From Dromaius novaehollandiae (taxonomy: Eukaryota; Chordata; Aves; Casuariiformes; Dromaiidae), in NCBI RefSeq assembly GCF_036370855.1, contig NC_088117.1:248001-312000 (forward strand): 64,000 nucleotides of DNA. The letters run 5' to 3'. Below are positions 11,853 through 21,962 of the stretch, piece after piece; position 1 is the first letter of the stretch; each line of letters starts with the position of its first letter. The position numbers were made by a program, and so were the translations under genes. Under the pieces are notes generated by a model. The model was not told the DNA's origin. It saw only the letters and a program-made list of their open reading frames with translations, and ran no database searches.

Positions 11853-14800
11853 GTAGGGCGGGCGGGCGGGCGGCGCCGGAGGCGGAGGCGGAGGCGGAGG
11901 CGGCGCGGCAGGCTGGGGGCGGCGGGGCCGGCTGGCGAGCGGCCGGGGCGGCGGGAGGCGGCGTCGGGGGCCGGGAGCGGCTGGGCGAGGCTCGTGGGGC
12001 CGCGGGGAGGGGGGTGCGCTGGGGGGCGGCGGGGGCCGGGGGCGAGAGCTGTGCCTGGAGCGGCGCCTGGCGCTGGCTGACGGGAGCTGTTGTCCCCGCG
12101 GGCGGTTGCAGCGGTGCCCGGCGGCGATGGCGATCCAGCTGCGTGGCCGGACGCCGGCGCCGAGCCTCGCGGACAGGCTGGAGGTGAGTCCTCGGGGGAC
12201 CTGAGCTTCCCTGGCAAGAGCAGAAGCGTGCCTTTCCTGGCGCCGCTTTGGCCTGGCGCTGGCCGGGGAGCTCTCGTGCCCCCGCAGTGCGAATGCTGCT
12301 TCGTGTCCTCCGGCGCTGAGGGTTGCCCCTTTGCAGAGCGCTGGCTTCCTTGGTGGAGCTTAGAGAGCTCCGCGGAAGAAGGGGCCGAGGGGCCGCGTGT
12401 TTGTTTGTCTTGGGGGTGCTTGGGGGCTGTCTGTGGCAATACATGATGAGAACTGCTCCCATCGGTGGTTGCTTACAGATGTGGCTGAAGTTGAGGATTA
12501 TCCAGCTTCTCAGCTGCATCCCGTTGCCGAGCCTCCAGGTCTTCCCAGGGGTACGTAGTCAGTTTTTACTTCCCTGAAAGAACAAGAACTTTCCTTGTGC
12601 TATTTTGCTCCCATGAAATTGTGCTTCATACTTCCTCTGGGGTCCAAGGGCTTTACAGCCGCAGGGGAGTCCCAGGGGTAAGTTGTGAGCATTTCTTTAT
12701 TTGCTTTGTAGTATTTGCTTTGTAGAAGAAGCTTTTACGTTTCCAGCTTTTCCTGGTGGTGAGTGTAACTGAATAAGTCGTTGGCTGATGCTCAGAGGCA
12801 CAGAAGAGCAGAGTGGGACTCGGGAGGCCTTGAGAGATGTGTCCCGGGGTGCTTTGCCTTGCAGGGTCTTTGTGCTGCTTCCAAAGCCTGCTGCAAAGCC
12901 AGCGGGCTTGCTGGGGTTGAGTTTACAGCTTGTGTGAACTCCGGGGTGTGCTCTCCCGCAGCAGCTCTGTGCCTGCTTAGATTTATGGCCATACGATGCC
13001 ACTGCAGACACCCGCTAAGCGTTTGCAAGGTGCACATGAGCAGAAGTATGGTGTAATTATATGTTCCCCGTCATTCACCACCCTTCAAATCCGAAGTTGT
13101 CTATGGAAATACATGATGAGAACTGCTCCCATCTGTGTTTGGTTACAGATGTGGCTGTAGTTGAGGGTTCTCCAGTTTCTCAGCTGCATCCCGTTCTTGA
13201 GCCTGCAGGTCTTCCCAGGGGTATGTAATCAATTTTTATGTCCCTGGAAGAATAAGAACTTCCTATGTACTATTTTGTTCCTGTGAACTTGTACTTCCTA
13301 CTTCCTCTGCAGGTGGTTCAAGCACTTCTGTGGAAGTATGTTGCAGCACATAATGAAAACTTGTCTTGTCTGTGTTTGCTTACAGGCCTTCCTGCAGGCA
13401 GGGGCCTTCCAGCTTCTCAGCTGGATCCTGTTTCTGAGCCTCAGGAGCATGCCAGGAGTAAGTGGTGGAGATGTATTCCCTTCCTGGGAGGAGCCTGTGG
13501 TTTCAGAGTTGTGTTCGTGGGCCGTGTAGCTTCAGTCCTTGGCCGAGGCTCATGCCTGCAAAAGAGCAGAGCGGGCTTTGGGAGGGCTTCAGAGATCTGC
13601 GGTGGGTGCTTTGCCTGGCTGCTCCAGCCTTGTGCTTTTCCAGTGCCTACAGCAAAGCCAGCAGGCTTGTTGGGGTTGAGCTTAGAGCTCAGGTGAACTC
13701 CAGGGCATCCTTTCCCAGCATGCTTGGATTTGTAGCCACGTGGTGCCTGTGCAGGCACCCGATAAGTGTTTGCCAAAGACTCAGGAGCGGAAGGGCAAGA
13801 CGAGTGCCTTGCTGTAATGAGACATTCCATGCTCATTCGCTACCTTTCAAATCTGAAGCAGCATATGGAAATAGGTAACGAGAGCTCTGCTCGTCTCTTT
13901 GGTTGCAGATGTGGCCGCAGGAGATGGCTATGCAGCCTCTCGTCTGGATGGCCAGGCAGTGTCTGTGGGGAGTCGTACAGGTGAGTCGTGACTCTTTGCC
14001 TACTCTTTTGGGTTATTTGAAAGAAGCAGCATTTACTTGTGCGGATGTTGTTCATGTGCAATTTAACTTAATACTTTGTTTAGGTCCTCAGCGCAGAAAG
14101 TACAAGGCCCAGAGCAGAAAGTCGTCTGAGAAATATTCTAAACTCCTTCAGGACATCTTGAAGGACTTGGAGAGAGCAGCTGGTGGGTAGATTTCGCTCT
14201 GTGTTAAGGGAGATCATTGTAAACGTGAGGTTTTAGAAACAGCTATGGATAAGCTGTGGCTTACGCAGGAGAAAGGGATGGATCAGAGCCTCGCCGCAGT
14301 GACGCACCACGTCACACCTTGCAGGCATTGGCAAGCCGCAGAGCTTGTTGAGGGTCTCTTCTACAAGCGTGTTCTTCGCCGCGTTTGTTAACGTTAAGGT
14401 GCTAGAGTGTGGGAAGTGTCCTAAAGCAAGGCGGGAGCGGCTTTCTGAAGATGACTTTTGTCTCTGGTGTGTGGAGATGCTTGCAATTAGTCTCTGGGGA
14501 ATCCCAGAGGTGAGGCGTGACTCTTGGTTTACTGTGAGAGGCGCCGTGTGCCTAGCCAAAGGTCAGGCAGGCCCCTCGGCCGCTGTGCGAATCTAGACCT
14601 ACCCAGGGCATGGCAACATCCCTTTCAGTGCACTGGAGTTCCTTTACAAACACGTGTATTGCCCCAGGTATTCTACCCTTTTCTCCTCCGTGTGTAATTA
14701 CAGATGTCCCTCAAGTCACTGAAGCTTCTGCAGCTTCTCAGGGGCTGGAGCCTCTGCTCGAGCCTCAGGGAGATCTCAGGGGTAAGTAGTCTGTCTTCCT

Positions 14801-17800
14801 TTCCTTTTGATTCTTCTATTAGTATTTTCTCTTTTTTCCTCTTTTATTGCCCTCCTGGGGAATCCAAGGCGCCCAGCACACATGCCCTCCCTGAAGCCCA
14901 GGGGCACAGGTAGGGGCAGCGCTGGTTCAGGCTTTCACTGGCCGGTGGGCTCTTGCCCCTGAGAAGTGTCAGTGAGCTTTCTTGTCCGCCGGTGCCAAGA
15001 GACCAGAATCAGCCATAATAACACCACGGCATGTAAAATTGCCTGGGAATCCCAAACACGCAGTGAGATTATCAGTCCTGCAGAAGCCAGGGATGTATGG
15101 GATTGTCTCCTTTTGTCCAGGCCTTGCTGGTGACAAAGATGCTGAGGCTGCAGCACGTTTGTGAATGCGCCCTGAACACAGTGGCAAGAGCTTGGGGCTC
15201 AGTGTACCGTATGTGACTGTTACGCGTACTGTGTGGTGGAGTTGGCATGATGAGCCTTGGTCCTCAGGAGGCCTTTTTCCCCAGCTGAACCGGCTACAGG
15301 TTTTTCCTGCCCTCTTTGAAGGAAAGGATTCAATGTCATCTTGCCAATTCTCAAAAAGGCACCAAGTGGCATGAGAATGAGAGGTTCCCATGCAATTGTC
15401 TCGTCTCCCCACCCGTACAGCAGGTGTTGCTGCCTGTATTGGTTATCTGGAAGATTTTGTGCGCTTTGATTTTTCTCTACAAAGGACACATTGGGCTAGT
15501 GAGCAGGTGCCCACCCCGAAATGCCAGGTTTTGTTTCTGAGCTTTTTACTGAAGCCTTTTGAAAAGGATTGCCTCCTGAAGATACCATGCGGAAGTGATG
15601 AGGATCAGTGCCTTCTGATCAAGCTGTCTGGCTTTCTTTCCAAAGAGAATCATCAGGAGACCCTGGAGAAGGAGACCTTTCCGGCAGGAGGCAGTCACAG
15701 CCTGCCAGCCTCTGATGAAGAGAGAGAGGCAACTCAAGCAACAGGCATGCCAGGTACTTGCTGTCCATTGTCATCCGCTGTAGGAAATCAAAAGCCCTGT
15801 GTGTCTGCAGGCTCTTCCCTTGGGGCCTGCTACTGCACAGCATGTCAGTGGCCAAATGTTAAAGTCTTAGGGCATTGGAAGTGTTCTAAAGCAAGCCAGG
15901 AGCGGCTTTCTGAAGATGTTTTTTGCCTCTGGTGTGTGGAGATGATTGCAATTAGTGTGCCAGACATGTGCATATAAACCTTTGTGGGTCCTATGAGATA
16001 GCCTCACTTCCCACACCATGCAGCTCCCCGGGATTTCGGAGCTTTGCCGTTTGGGGAAGGAGGCAGTTTTAACCACATTGAGCGCAAGTTAGGAAACACG
16101 ACTCTTAATCGACTAGACCTCCTGCCCCACCTGCATCTCAGAACTTGCAGGGAGTCCCCAGAGGCCCTAGGCACAAAAGGAGTACCAAGTGGGATCCCTG
16201 CTGTGAAAGGAGGTCCTAAATGATGCCCTGATTCACAGGCCGGGCAGGGGTTTGGAGGGAACCTCATGCCTCCTTCTGCATGCTGTGTGCCTGAGCAGTG
16301 CTGAGGCTTTACCTCTCTCTGATTCTTGACAGCGCTTCCAAGTGTGTCACAGCCCGGAGAAGCCCTGCACGACAGGAAATACGCCTTTTTTCCAAAGCAC
16401 CGAGGTACTGAGCCGTCTTGCAGGGATGCCTAAGTGAGAGAGGAGTCCTGAAGACTGGGAGCATACGAGTGGTGTTTGGAAGACCAGAGGGCGAAGGAAG
16501 GGGAGGTGGTGCCTGTGCTGGAGAAAAGGCAAAGGGAGAGAGCCAGGTTCAGGTGTCGTCTTTGCCGCAGGCTGCCGCAGAGGTGCCCACCCTGGCTGCT
16601 GGGCTGAGCGGCGCAGCCAGCACCCACCATTTCGGTTGGAGCCGGGACGTGGTGTAGCCCGGAATAGCAGTGTCACTGGCTATGGAAGCAGGAGCCCAAG
16701 AGAGCCGGACTCTTTTCCCTTGGGGCAAGTGTGCTGACCTGGGAGGGAAGAGTCAGGGTGGCACTCCCTGGACCCGGGATGGCTTTTGTCCACGTCGCTC
16801 AGAGGAGTTACTGGTAAACCAGATGAGCACCCCTGTGTGCTCTCCTTCTGGCCTGATGAGTTTTGTTCAGTGGGCTGACTTGTCTCAAAGTGTCAAGAGG
16901 ATGCCTCCGTGAAACAGCCCTTTTGAGCCTCAGAAGGGCGAGGGAGCACCAAAGGGATTGTGGGATGTGAAGGATTGCCAGAAAGGGAGAGCAAACCCCT
17001 CCAATTGGGAAACCTGGATTATGGCCATCCCAGAAGGTAAACAAGGCTGAGAGGCTAAAGAGAGACTCCAAAGCGTGCTGATTTGCAATGACCTGGGGAC
17101 TTTGCTGCTACTGAAACCAAGCAAGTGTTGCCGTCCCCGAGATTTCCCTCCTTCAGAGATGCTAAGAAAGGGAAAAAGAAAATTTCCTGGGAATGTCAAA
17201 CAGACTGTGAGATTATCAGCAGTGCAGAACACAGTAACATATGGCCTTGTGTAATTTCCTCCAGGTTTGGCTAGTGGGAGAAGTGCAGCTGCCGCAGAGC
17301 CAAAAGACATACGAAAGCATTGCACGGTACGCACTGCAACGGTCTTGGGTATCCTCTTGGCTGGAGCAGCGTTGTGTTGCCTAGTTATTTGGCTGATGAG
17401 GAGGAGGAAACGGTGAGTTCACTGTTTTTTTCCCCAAAATTCTGTATTAGACAGCTGCTATTAGTAAGGAAGAGTTTACAGATGTAGTCTTCTGGAGGGC
17501 AAAGTTAGCTGCTGACAGTACTCTGTTGAGATTTCTGGTGTAAGAATTTCTATTTGAGCCCTTAGTTCATAGCAATGAGTATTCTTTTCTGAAAGCCATT
17601 CTTACTGTTGCCAGTATTACCTAATACTGACACTGTTGCTAAAAGAGAAGACCCAGCCATAGACGAAGGCAAAGCCAAGTCAGGAAGAGAAACAAAGAAG
17701 GGCGAGATTGCCATAGCAAGTAAGAACTGCAGTAGCTACAGTCCACTCTGAGGGAATTTGGGAAGAGAAATCACCTTGTTATCTAATGCCATTAATTCCA

Positions 17801-19025
17801 AATGTGCTCCTCAGCCTAGCTGTCGGAGCAACTCAGGTGATGGTGATGACTCCTTCCCAGCTCTAGGCATGGCTCTGGGAAAGGACGCTGTAACATCTGA
17901 ACCTGGACACTCCCAACGAGTGTGTTTTCAGTGCGGGCAGTGATTTTGTACTTTGGATACATATTGCAAAGAGCGTGTTAAGGGCATTCATGGCAGAAGA
18001 AGTTGTGATCTTGTTTCCTCGAGGATCCCCTGAGTAGTCGCTGTCAGTCAAATACTATAAGTTGAGTGTTGGTCTTTGTCAGGCACACTGCGAAGTGAGA
18101 CTCTGCAGCTCTCCTAGATTCTGGCAGACTGTGCACGTACTTCAGTGTCTGCTGTTTCTCAAACGTAGATCCCCTTCCCAGCATGTGCAGAGAAGGCAGG
18201 TCAATGTGGTATGGGCCAAGAAGGACTTGAGAGGCCCCTGGGCTTGGGTGGCTGGTGCAGAGAAGCAAAACCAAAGCTGTGCGGGTGCAAGTGTGCCCTG
18301 TTTGCTACTTGTAGCTTTCAGTACCACGCTGCTGCTACTCAGGGGCAGGGTGCCAGGCCCCACGGGGGCTGCACGCCGCTCCCCCGGCACCCCCGCGTCA
18401 GCTGCGGCCCGGCCCAGCCAGGCGGCCGACGGGGCCCAGAGCTGCGGCCCTCGGAGCCCGTCCACGCCGCGGGGCTGCTGCAGCCCTGGCAGGTCCAGGC
18501 TCTCCTCTGCCCTGGGACCCACAGCCCGCCTGTCCTGAACAGCCACCTCTCCCCGCAGGAACCTCCGCGCAGCCCAGAGATCCAGACCAGATGCCGGCGG
18601 CCGCCTCTCGCGCCAGGACAACCGGCCCACCCGCCCCGGTGCTCCGGAGAGCCGGACGCAACACCAGCGGCCGCCACGCGCACCTGGAAGACCGGCCCGC
18701 CCACCCTGGCGCCCCAGAGAACCGGAGCCCTCACGCGCGGGCAGCCGCCCGCCCCGCCCGCCCCCCCCACGGCCCTCGCGGCCCCCCAGCACTGCCCCAG
18801 CACCTGGGCACCAGCAGACCGTGGCTGCAGCCCAGATGCAGCCGCTGCCACCCGCTGTGCCTGGTGCTGCCCGGCGCCCTCCCAAACCGCCTCCCCGGCC
18901 CCCCAGCCCCCTGCCTGCATTTCCCTCCTGCCCCCCTGGAAGCAGCTGGCTCTGGTCAAGACCCCGGTAGGGACTTTGGTCCAGTTGCTGAGGCAGCCAA
19001 GGATTATATAACAATAAATATTTAG
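11735..19025 (+). CDS. multi-exon type I membrane protein gene (unrecognised)
   Basis: I reconstruct twelve exons with GT/AG borders: 11735-11852, 12112-12183, 12479-12550, 13149-13220, 13386-13457, 13909-13980, 14084-14182, 14704-14781, 15421-15753, 16333-16404, 17265-17412, then tail exons 17646-17719 and 18559-19025. The total is 1749 nt, or 582 residues. Every internal exon up to the TM exon is phase 1 on both sides. The protein would have a cleaved signal peptide, a stalk of 24-residue repeats rich in Pro, Glu and Ser, one Cys-containing domain, a single TM helix and a Pro/Arg-rich tail. The consistent phase across nine exons is strong internal evidence. The last two exon joins are weaker, because the 17646 acceptor has a poor pyrimidine tract. 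I do not recognise the family. Confidence 0.6.
12112..12183 (+). CDS. exon 2: 72-bp stalk exon
   Basis: Acceptor GTTGCAG and donor GAG|GTGAGT, phase 1-1, 24 codons of acidic Pro/Ala/Gly sequence (VPGGDGDPAAWPD). It is the same length as five later exons. Confidence 0.68.
12479..12550 (+). CDS. exon 3: 72-bp repeat exon
   Basis: Acceptor TTACAG, donor GGG|GTACGT, phase 1-1. It encodes DVAEVEDYPASQLHP then VAEPPGLPR. It is nearly identical to exon 4, and its flanking intron sequence is duplicated as well. Confidence 0.7.
13149..13220 (+). CDS. exon 4: 72-bp repeat exon
   Basis: A tandem copy of exon 3, with acceptor TTACAG and donor GGG|GTATGT. It encodes DVAVVEGSPVSQLHP then VLEPAGLPR. The introns on both sides match those of exon 3. 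Confidence 0.7.
13386..13457 (+). CDS. exon 5: 72-bp repeat exon
   Basis: Acceptor TTACAG, donor AGGA|GTAAGT, phase 1-1. It encodes GLPAGRGLPASQLDP then VSEPQEHAR. It shares the ASQLxP-V-EP core with exons 3 and 4. Confidence 0.7.
13909..13980 (+). CDS. exon 6: 72-bp repeat exon
   Basis: Acceptor GTTGCAG, donor ACAG|GTGAGT, phase 1-1. It encodes DVAAGDGYAASRLDG then QAVSVGSRT, a diverged member of the same exon family. Confidence 0.68.
14084..14182 (+). CDS. exon 7: basic helical segment
   Basis: Acceptor TTTAG, donor CTG|GTGGGT, 99 bp, phase 1-1. It encodes a Lys/Arg-rich start (PQRRKYKAQSRKSS) and an amphipathic stretch (YSKLLQDILKDLERAA), unlike the acidic neighbours. Confidence 0.62.
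14400..14492 (+). repeat. intronic duplicate, copy 1 (partner 15868-15955)
   Basis: GAGCGGCTTTCTGAAGATG and CTCTGGTGTGTGGAGATG, with the sequence around them, recur at 15868-15955 at high identity. This is another trace of internal duplication in the membrane-protein gene's introns. Confidence 0.7.
14704..14781 (+). CDS. exon 8: 78-bp repeat exon
   Basis: Acceptor TTACAG, donor AGGG|GTAAGT, phase 1-1. It encodes DVPQVTEASAASQ then GLEPLLEPQGDLR, with the DV start and EP pairs of the repeat family. Confidence 0.65.
15121..15164 (+). pseudogene. decayed or alternative copy of the TM exon start
   Basis: It follows TTTTGTCCAG and begins GLAGDKDAEAAARL before TGA (15162-15164). Its upstream intron (about 14980-15120) matches the intron before the real TM exon (about 17146-17264), so the TM exon's 5' region was duplicated. 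If used, it would end the protein before the membrane helix and give a secreted form. It is otherwise a relic. Confidence 0.45.
15421..15753 (+). CDS. exon 9: Cys-containing extracellular domain
   Basis: Acceptor CCCACCCGTACAG, donor CCAG|GTACTT, 333 bp (111 codons) with phase 1-1 and no stop. It contains five Cys (AACIGY, KCQV, KDCLL, IPCGS, DQCLL) in the first 70 residues, alternating hydrophobic segments (FLSFLLKPF) and an acidic, Ser-rich end (SLPASDEEREATQ). The odd Cys number leaves one unpaired or available for dimerisation. I recognise no domain family. Confidence 0.58.
16333..16404 (+). CDS. exon 10: 72-bp membrane-proximal exon
   Basis: Acceptor TTGACAG, donor CGAG|GTACTG, phase 1-1, 24 codons (ALPSVSQPGEALHD, then RKYAFFPKHR). 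A further weak candidate exon, 16571-16651 (81 bp, phase 1-1), could lie between this and the TM exon, but its donor GTGTAG is poor and I left it out. Confidence 0.55.
17265..17412 (+). CDS. exon 11: transmembrane helix
   Basis: Acceptor TTCCTCCAG. It encodes a short extracellular part, then ATVLGILLAGAALCCLVIWL followed by the stop-transfer cluster MRRRKR. This orientation with an N-terminal signal peptide predicts a type I membrane protein. The donor CG|GTGAGT overlaps an in-frame TGA, so an unspliced message would stop right after RRRKR with almost no cytoplasmic tail. Confidence 0.68.
17646..17719 (+). CDS. exon 12 (tentative): basic cytoplasmic tail
   Basis: Phase 2-1, with acceptor GCTAAAAG (weak) and donor GCAA|GTAAGA. 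It reads REDPAIDEGKAKSGRET then KKGEIAIA. A better acceptor lies upstream at TTGCCAG (about 17609), but in the required phase it stops after two codons. The true tail could therefore be very short. Confidence 0.4.
18559..19025 (+). CDS. last exon (tentative): Pro/Arg-rich tail with tyrosine motif
   Basis: The acceptor CTCTCCCCGCAG has a good pyrimidine tract, and phase 1 matches the previous donor. The exon stays open for 155 codons to TAG (19023-19025). The first part is low-complexity Pro/Arg/Ala. The end changes character (DFGPVAEAAKDYITINI), giving a YxxI-type motif preceded by Asp. AATAAA sits at 19013-19018. GC-rich composition can keep frames open by chance, so this exon needs transcript support. 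Confidence 0.42.
19013..19018 (+). terminator. polyadenylation signal AATAAA
   Basis: A canonical hexamer overlapping the last codons of the tail exon, so the mature 3' UTR would be very short. It marks the likely end of the membrane-protein gene. Confidence 0.45.
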
Positions 19026-20489
19026 AAACTACCCTGCTGCAGCAGAAGGGACACCAGTTTTCTTTTCTTCTTTTGGCAAAGTTAAATTCAAACCCAAATA
19101 CTGCTACCTGTGTTACTTTTGTTTGCTTTGAGCCTCTGTTTCCTCCATCCCCAAGCTGTAAGGAGTAGAGCTGTGCACTGCTGGGGTTTAAAGAATGATG
19201 AGACTGCCCAAGCTTCTGAAGAAGCAGGGAGGTTTCCAGAGGCAGGGCTTTCCCTCCCCCAAGGGCTAAGGGGAGCTGGCAGGGATTTGAGAACCAGCAA
19301 GGCAGGGAATGAGTACAGAAAAGCTGGGGGGAGAAAACGCAGCATGAGAGACGTGACTGCAGGAGGAGAGGAAGTACTAAATCGTTGTTTTCACCCCCTT
19401 GCCAAAGAGCTCCACAGCAGAGAAGGCAGCTGCAGAAACCAGTCGCTCACACACTGCAGCGTCTCCAGCACACCCAGCTCAGCCTTTTAAGCAGAGCGGT
19501 GCCCTTGCCCTGCTGGGACTCCCCAGCCTGTCCTAGGGCTCCCAGGATGGGACTGCAGGGGAACTGCCCCTGCGCCACTGCCCCAAACCTGCCGGGCCAC
19601 CCCGTAAGACTTTGGAGACCGCTCAGGACCCAAGCCACGCAAGCAGGACACCTCAACATGGTCCCAGGCTGCAGGAACAAGGCCGGCCAAACCAGCCTGA
19701 AACCACTGCTTGCTTCCAAAGGACCTGTTTGCGCTGGGCCGCTCCTACAGCAGCAACTAGCACCGCAGAACAGCAGAGGGGGGCGGTGGGTGCTGCGAAC
19801 CCGGTGACATTTCTAAGGGGCAGCTGGCACAAGTGAGCAAGTTTTGGCAGCTCTGTGCACATGCAGAGGATGGGTTCTTGACATGCTTTCCTCCTCCTGC
19901 TCGCCTCTTCCTCTTGGGATGCACTTACACCCCTTGGCCCTACACAGAGACCAAAGGAGGAAGAGCAGCAGCGTCACATGATGCAAGAGACTCGCTGGGC
20001 CCAGGGAGGCCCCTGCCTAAACCACCATGTTCACACAAGCCAAGCATCGCCAGAGCAAGCCCGACACAAAGCCTCTGCTATTGCAGCTCTCAGTCCGCTC
20101 GGCGCCTGTGCAGCACGTGAGACCAGCCAAGGTGCGTTAATGACCTTTACAAAGCCTTTCAAAGCCAAGTTGCAGGAGTTGTTCTCACATTCTCCCTAGG
20201 AAGACAGCAATGTGAGGCTAACCCAGCAGGTGAGCCTCCCTCCAGCACCATACTTCCCACGGACAAGCAGTAGGGATACATAACACAGGACTGTTGAACT
20301 GAAATGGTTTTAGGCGGAGTTTGAGAGGCTGTCCTGAGAAAGCCCAGAGGCCAAGTTGGAGGGCAGGTGTGACGGGACTGGGGCATTCGTGACTCTGTCT
20401 CTTTGCTCACCTACAGAAGGGGATGTCTTTGTTGCAGAAGGGTAGTGTCAAGATAACCATCAACGGCCTAATTCTCTGGTATGCAGATA
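19026..20489. other. intergenic, no gene recognised
   Basis: No spliced or continuous coding signal that I trust. The part at about 19447-19610 is a diverged relative of 28454-28600 (shared CAGCACACCCAGCTCAGCC), so this region belongs to an older duplication that also involves segment A'. Confidence 0.5.
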
Positions 20490-21815
20490 GTCAACGTTCT
20501 GGAAGTAGGCAGATGTCTGGGGAGAGGAAGTCCTCTCTCCGGACAGCTGCCAAGGTGACTGTGCCACTCTAGGCGAGCACTGAGACTGCTACTGAAGCAA
20601 TTCTGCGCTTTCCTGCAAGGCAGCACATGTCTTTGCCCACACACTCCCCTTTCTCGGGGGCACACACCCAGAGAAGCCCACGCTGGCCTCCTTTGGTCAG
20701 CAAGAGCTACAGGGGCCTGGCCAGCATCCTAAACCCCCGTGCTGTTGAACGTGCAGCCAAAACAGAACGCAGTGAGCAACGCAGCTGTTATCTGCAAACA
20801 ACTGCTCCGCGGCAAAGCAGAAGAAATGCCTCCCGGCAAGGGGGAAATAGGAACACAGACCAAACTGCCTTCTGAGGAAAAACAAGTCCCTAACAATGGG
20901 AGATGGTTCCAGCTTGAAAACTCTGGGGTGGGGAAAATTAAACCGGTCACCTGCCCCCTCGTCTCAAAGGAGTCTGCAAGGGAGAACACCCAAGAACACT
21001 GGCTTGGAGTCAGAGGAGCGCTCACTGGGGACAGGGAAATGACAGGAAAGGAAATGGCATTTCCCAGGAAGAGGAAGGAAACGGAGTCATGCCACGAAGT
21101 CCCTCAGACCAGCCCACTGCACAGGAGCCTCCTTCCCAGCCACCTCCAGAGGCAGAGGCGTTCTTTGCCTCCTCAGGTCTAACAGAGCCCACAGCAAAGT
21201 ACCTCAGAGCTGAAGAGCAGCCTTGGCCTCTGCAAAGAAGGAGGCAACAAGCTCCGAGAAGAAACAAACACTGTGCCAGCGCTTGCACATCCAGACTTTC
21301 TTCCAAAGCCACCTCCCTGCCATTGGAAGCTTCAGTCCTGCAGGAAGAGAAGTATTTGCACCTCGGGCATATTAAACTCGTCTCCAGGAGGACAATTCAC
21401 GTCATAGCCTGGGAACCGACAGAATCCCCCTGCGTGCTAGTTATGGCCAGGCTTGCACAACTGAGCCCTTCACGCTCCCGTGATGTCATTGTAGAAGTCA
21501 GGGGACGCACAAGCCAAAACATGAGGAAAGACAGAAATACCATTTGCATAAAGCTGCCTCCCTGCCTGTGCACGTTCTTCTGGGCCACCGACTCTTTCCT
21601 CGCAGACCTTTCCTGCCTCCCCTGCACCCAAGCTTTTGCGACTCGGGAATCACTCAACATCACCTTGACAGGGTCAGTGCTTCTGCTAGAAAACCCGGAG
21701 GGGCAGCTGGGCAGACTCAGCTCTGCTGCTCCACCACAGCCCACAAATCCCAAACCTACCAGAGGACAGGAAAAATGGAGGAAGCTCCCTGCCCTTCCTT
21801 TCTCCTTCCTGCCCT
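20490..21815 (+). repeat. duplicated segment A (partner 27132-28353)
   Basis: From CAACGTTCTGGAAGTAGGCA onward it is nearly identical to 27132-28353, with few substitutions. A' lacks an internal piece of about 90 bp (after CTTCTGCTAGAAAA) and about 15 bp near the start. Frames of 278 and 337 codons run through the copies, but both strands are open and I see no known protein. Confidence 0.85.
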
Positions 21816-21962
21816 TCCCAAGGGTGATGTTGCCCTCATCACCAGGGCCACCAACACTCACCCCTCTCTCAGAGAGACACGTCCAGGCCAATACCTTCTT
21901 GCCAGGACTACAAGCCATCACTTAACTAAACCACAGGTGTCCCAGTTCTTCAAAGCACACAG
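21620..21962 (+). repeat. segment B flank (inverted at 31047-31388 and 51124-51465)
   Basis: The 343 bp next to the outer LTR edge of ERV-2 recur in reverse complement next to the 3' LTRs of ERV-3 and ERV-4. Identical host flanks at three LTR edges show these loci arose by duplication of an occupied site, not by three insertions. Confidence 0.85.

Larger units (their letters stand above)
11047..12200 (+). promoter_or_regulatory. CpG island / probable TATA-less promoter
   Basis: Extremely GC- and CpG-rich, covering the first two exons of the downstream gene. It contains (GCGCT)n-like tracts near 11505-11575, a tandem duplication of about 40 bp containing GAGCTCACAGAGGGGCC (11451-11520) and a GGCGGA run near 11876-11905. 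Such islands normally mark housekeeping-type promoters. Long frames on both strands here come from composition and are not genes. Confidence 0.75.
12420..13870 (+). repeat. intragenic tandem duplication carrying exons 3 and 4
   Basis: About 12420-13080 matches about 13090-13870 in order. The exon with its flanks is repeated (TACATGATGAGAACTGCTCC at both). So is a downstream block (GCTTGCTGGGGTTGAG against GCTTGTTGGGGTTGAG), ending with CCTTCAAATC against CTTTCAAATC. The second unit has also gained exon 5. This shows how the repeat exons multiplied. Confidence 0.7.

Noticed and set aside
11041..12519. Very long minus-strand open frame (about 490 codons) and several overlapping plus-strand frames in the GC-rich island
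   Set aside because: The residues are Pro/Ala/Arg/Ser low complexity, frames are open on both strands at once, and no domain or splice logic is visible. High GC content removes stop codons by chance.
16571..16651. Possible extra 81-bp phase 1-1 exon in the membrane-protein gene
   Set aside because: The donor GTGTAG is weak and the encoded sequence (Arg/His/Cys-rich) does not resemble the other exons.
18142..19014. Minus-strand open frames opposite the proline-rich tail exon
   Set aside because: Composition-driven mirror frames of a GC-rich segment, with no start context or motif.
21089..21925. 278-codon frame in segment A and 337-codon frame in A'
   Set aside because: Similarity between the copies only reflects recent duplication. 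The opposite strand is also partly open, the A' frame runs into ERV-3 sequence, and no family is recognisable. Kept as non-coding pending transcript data.
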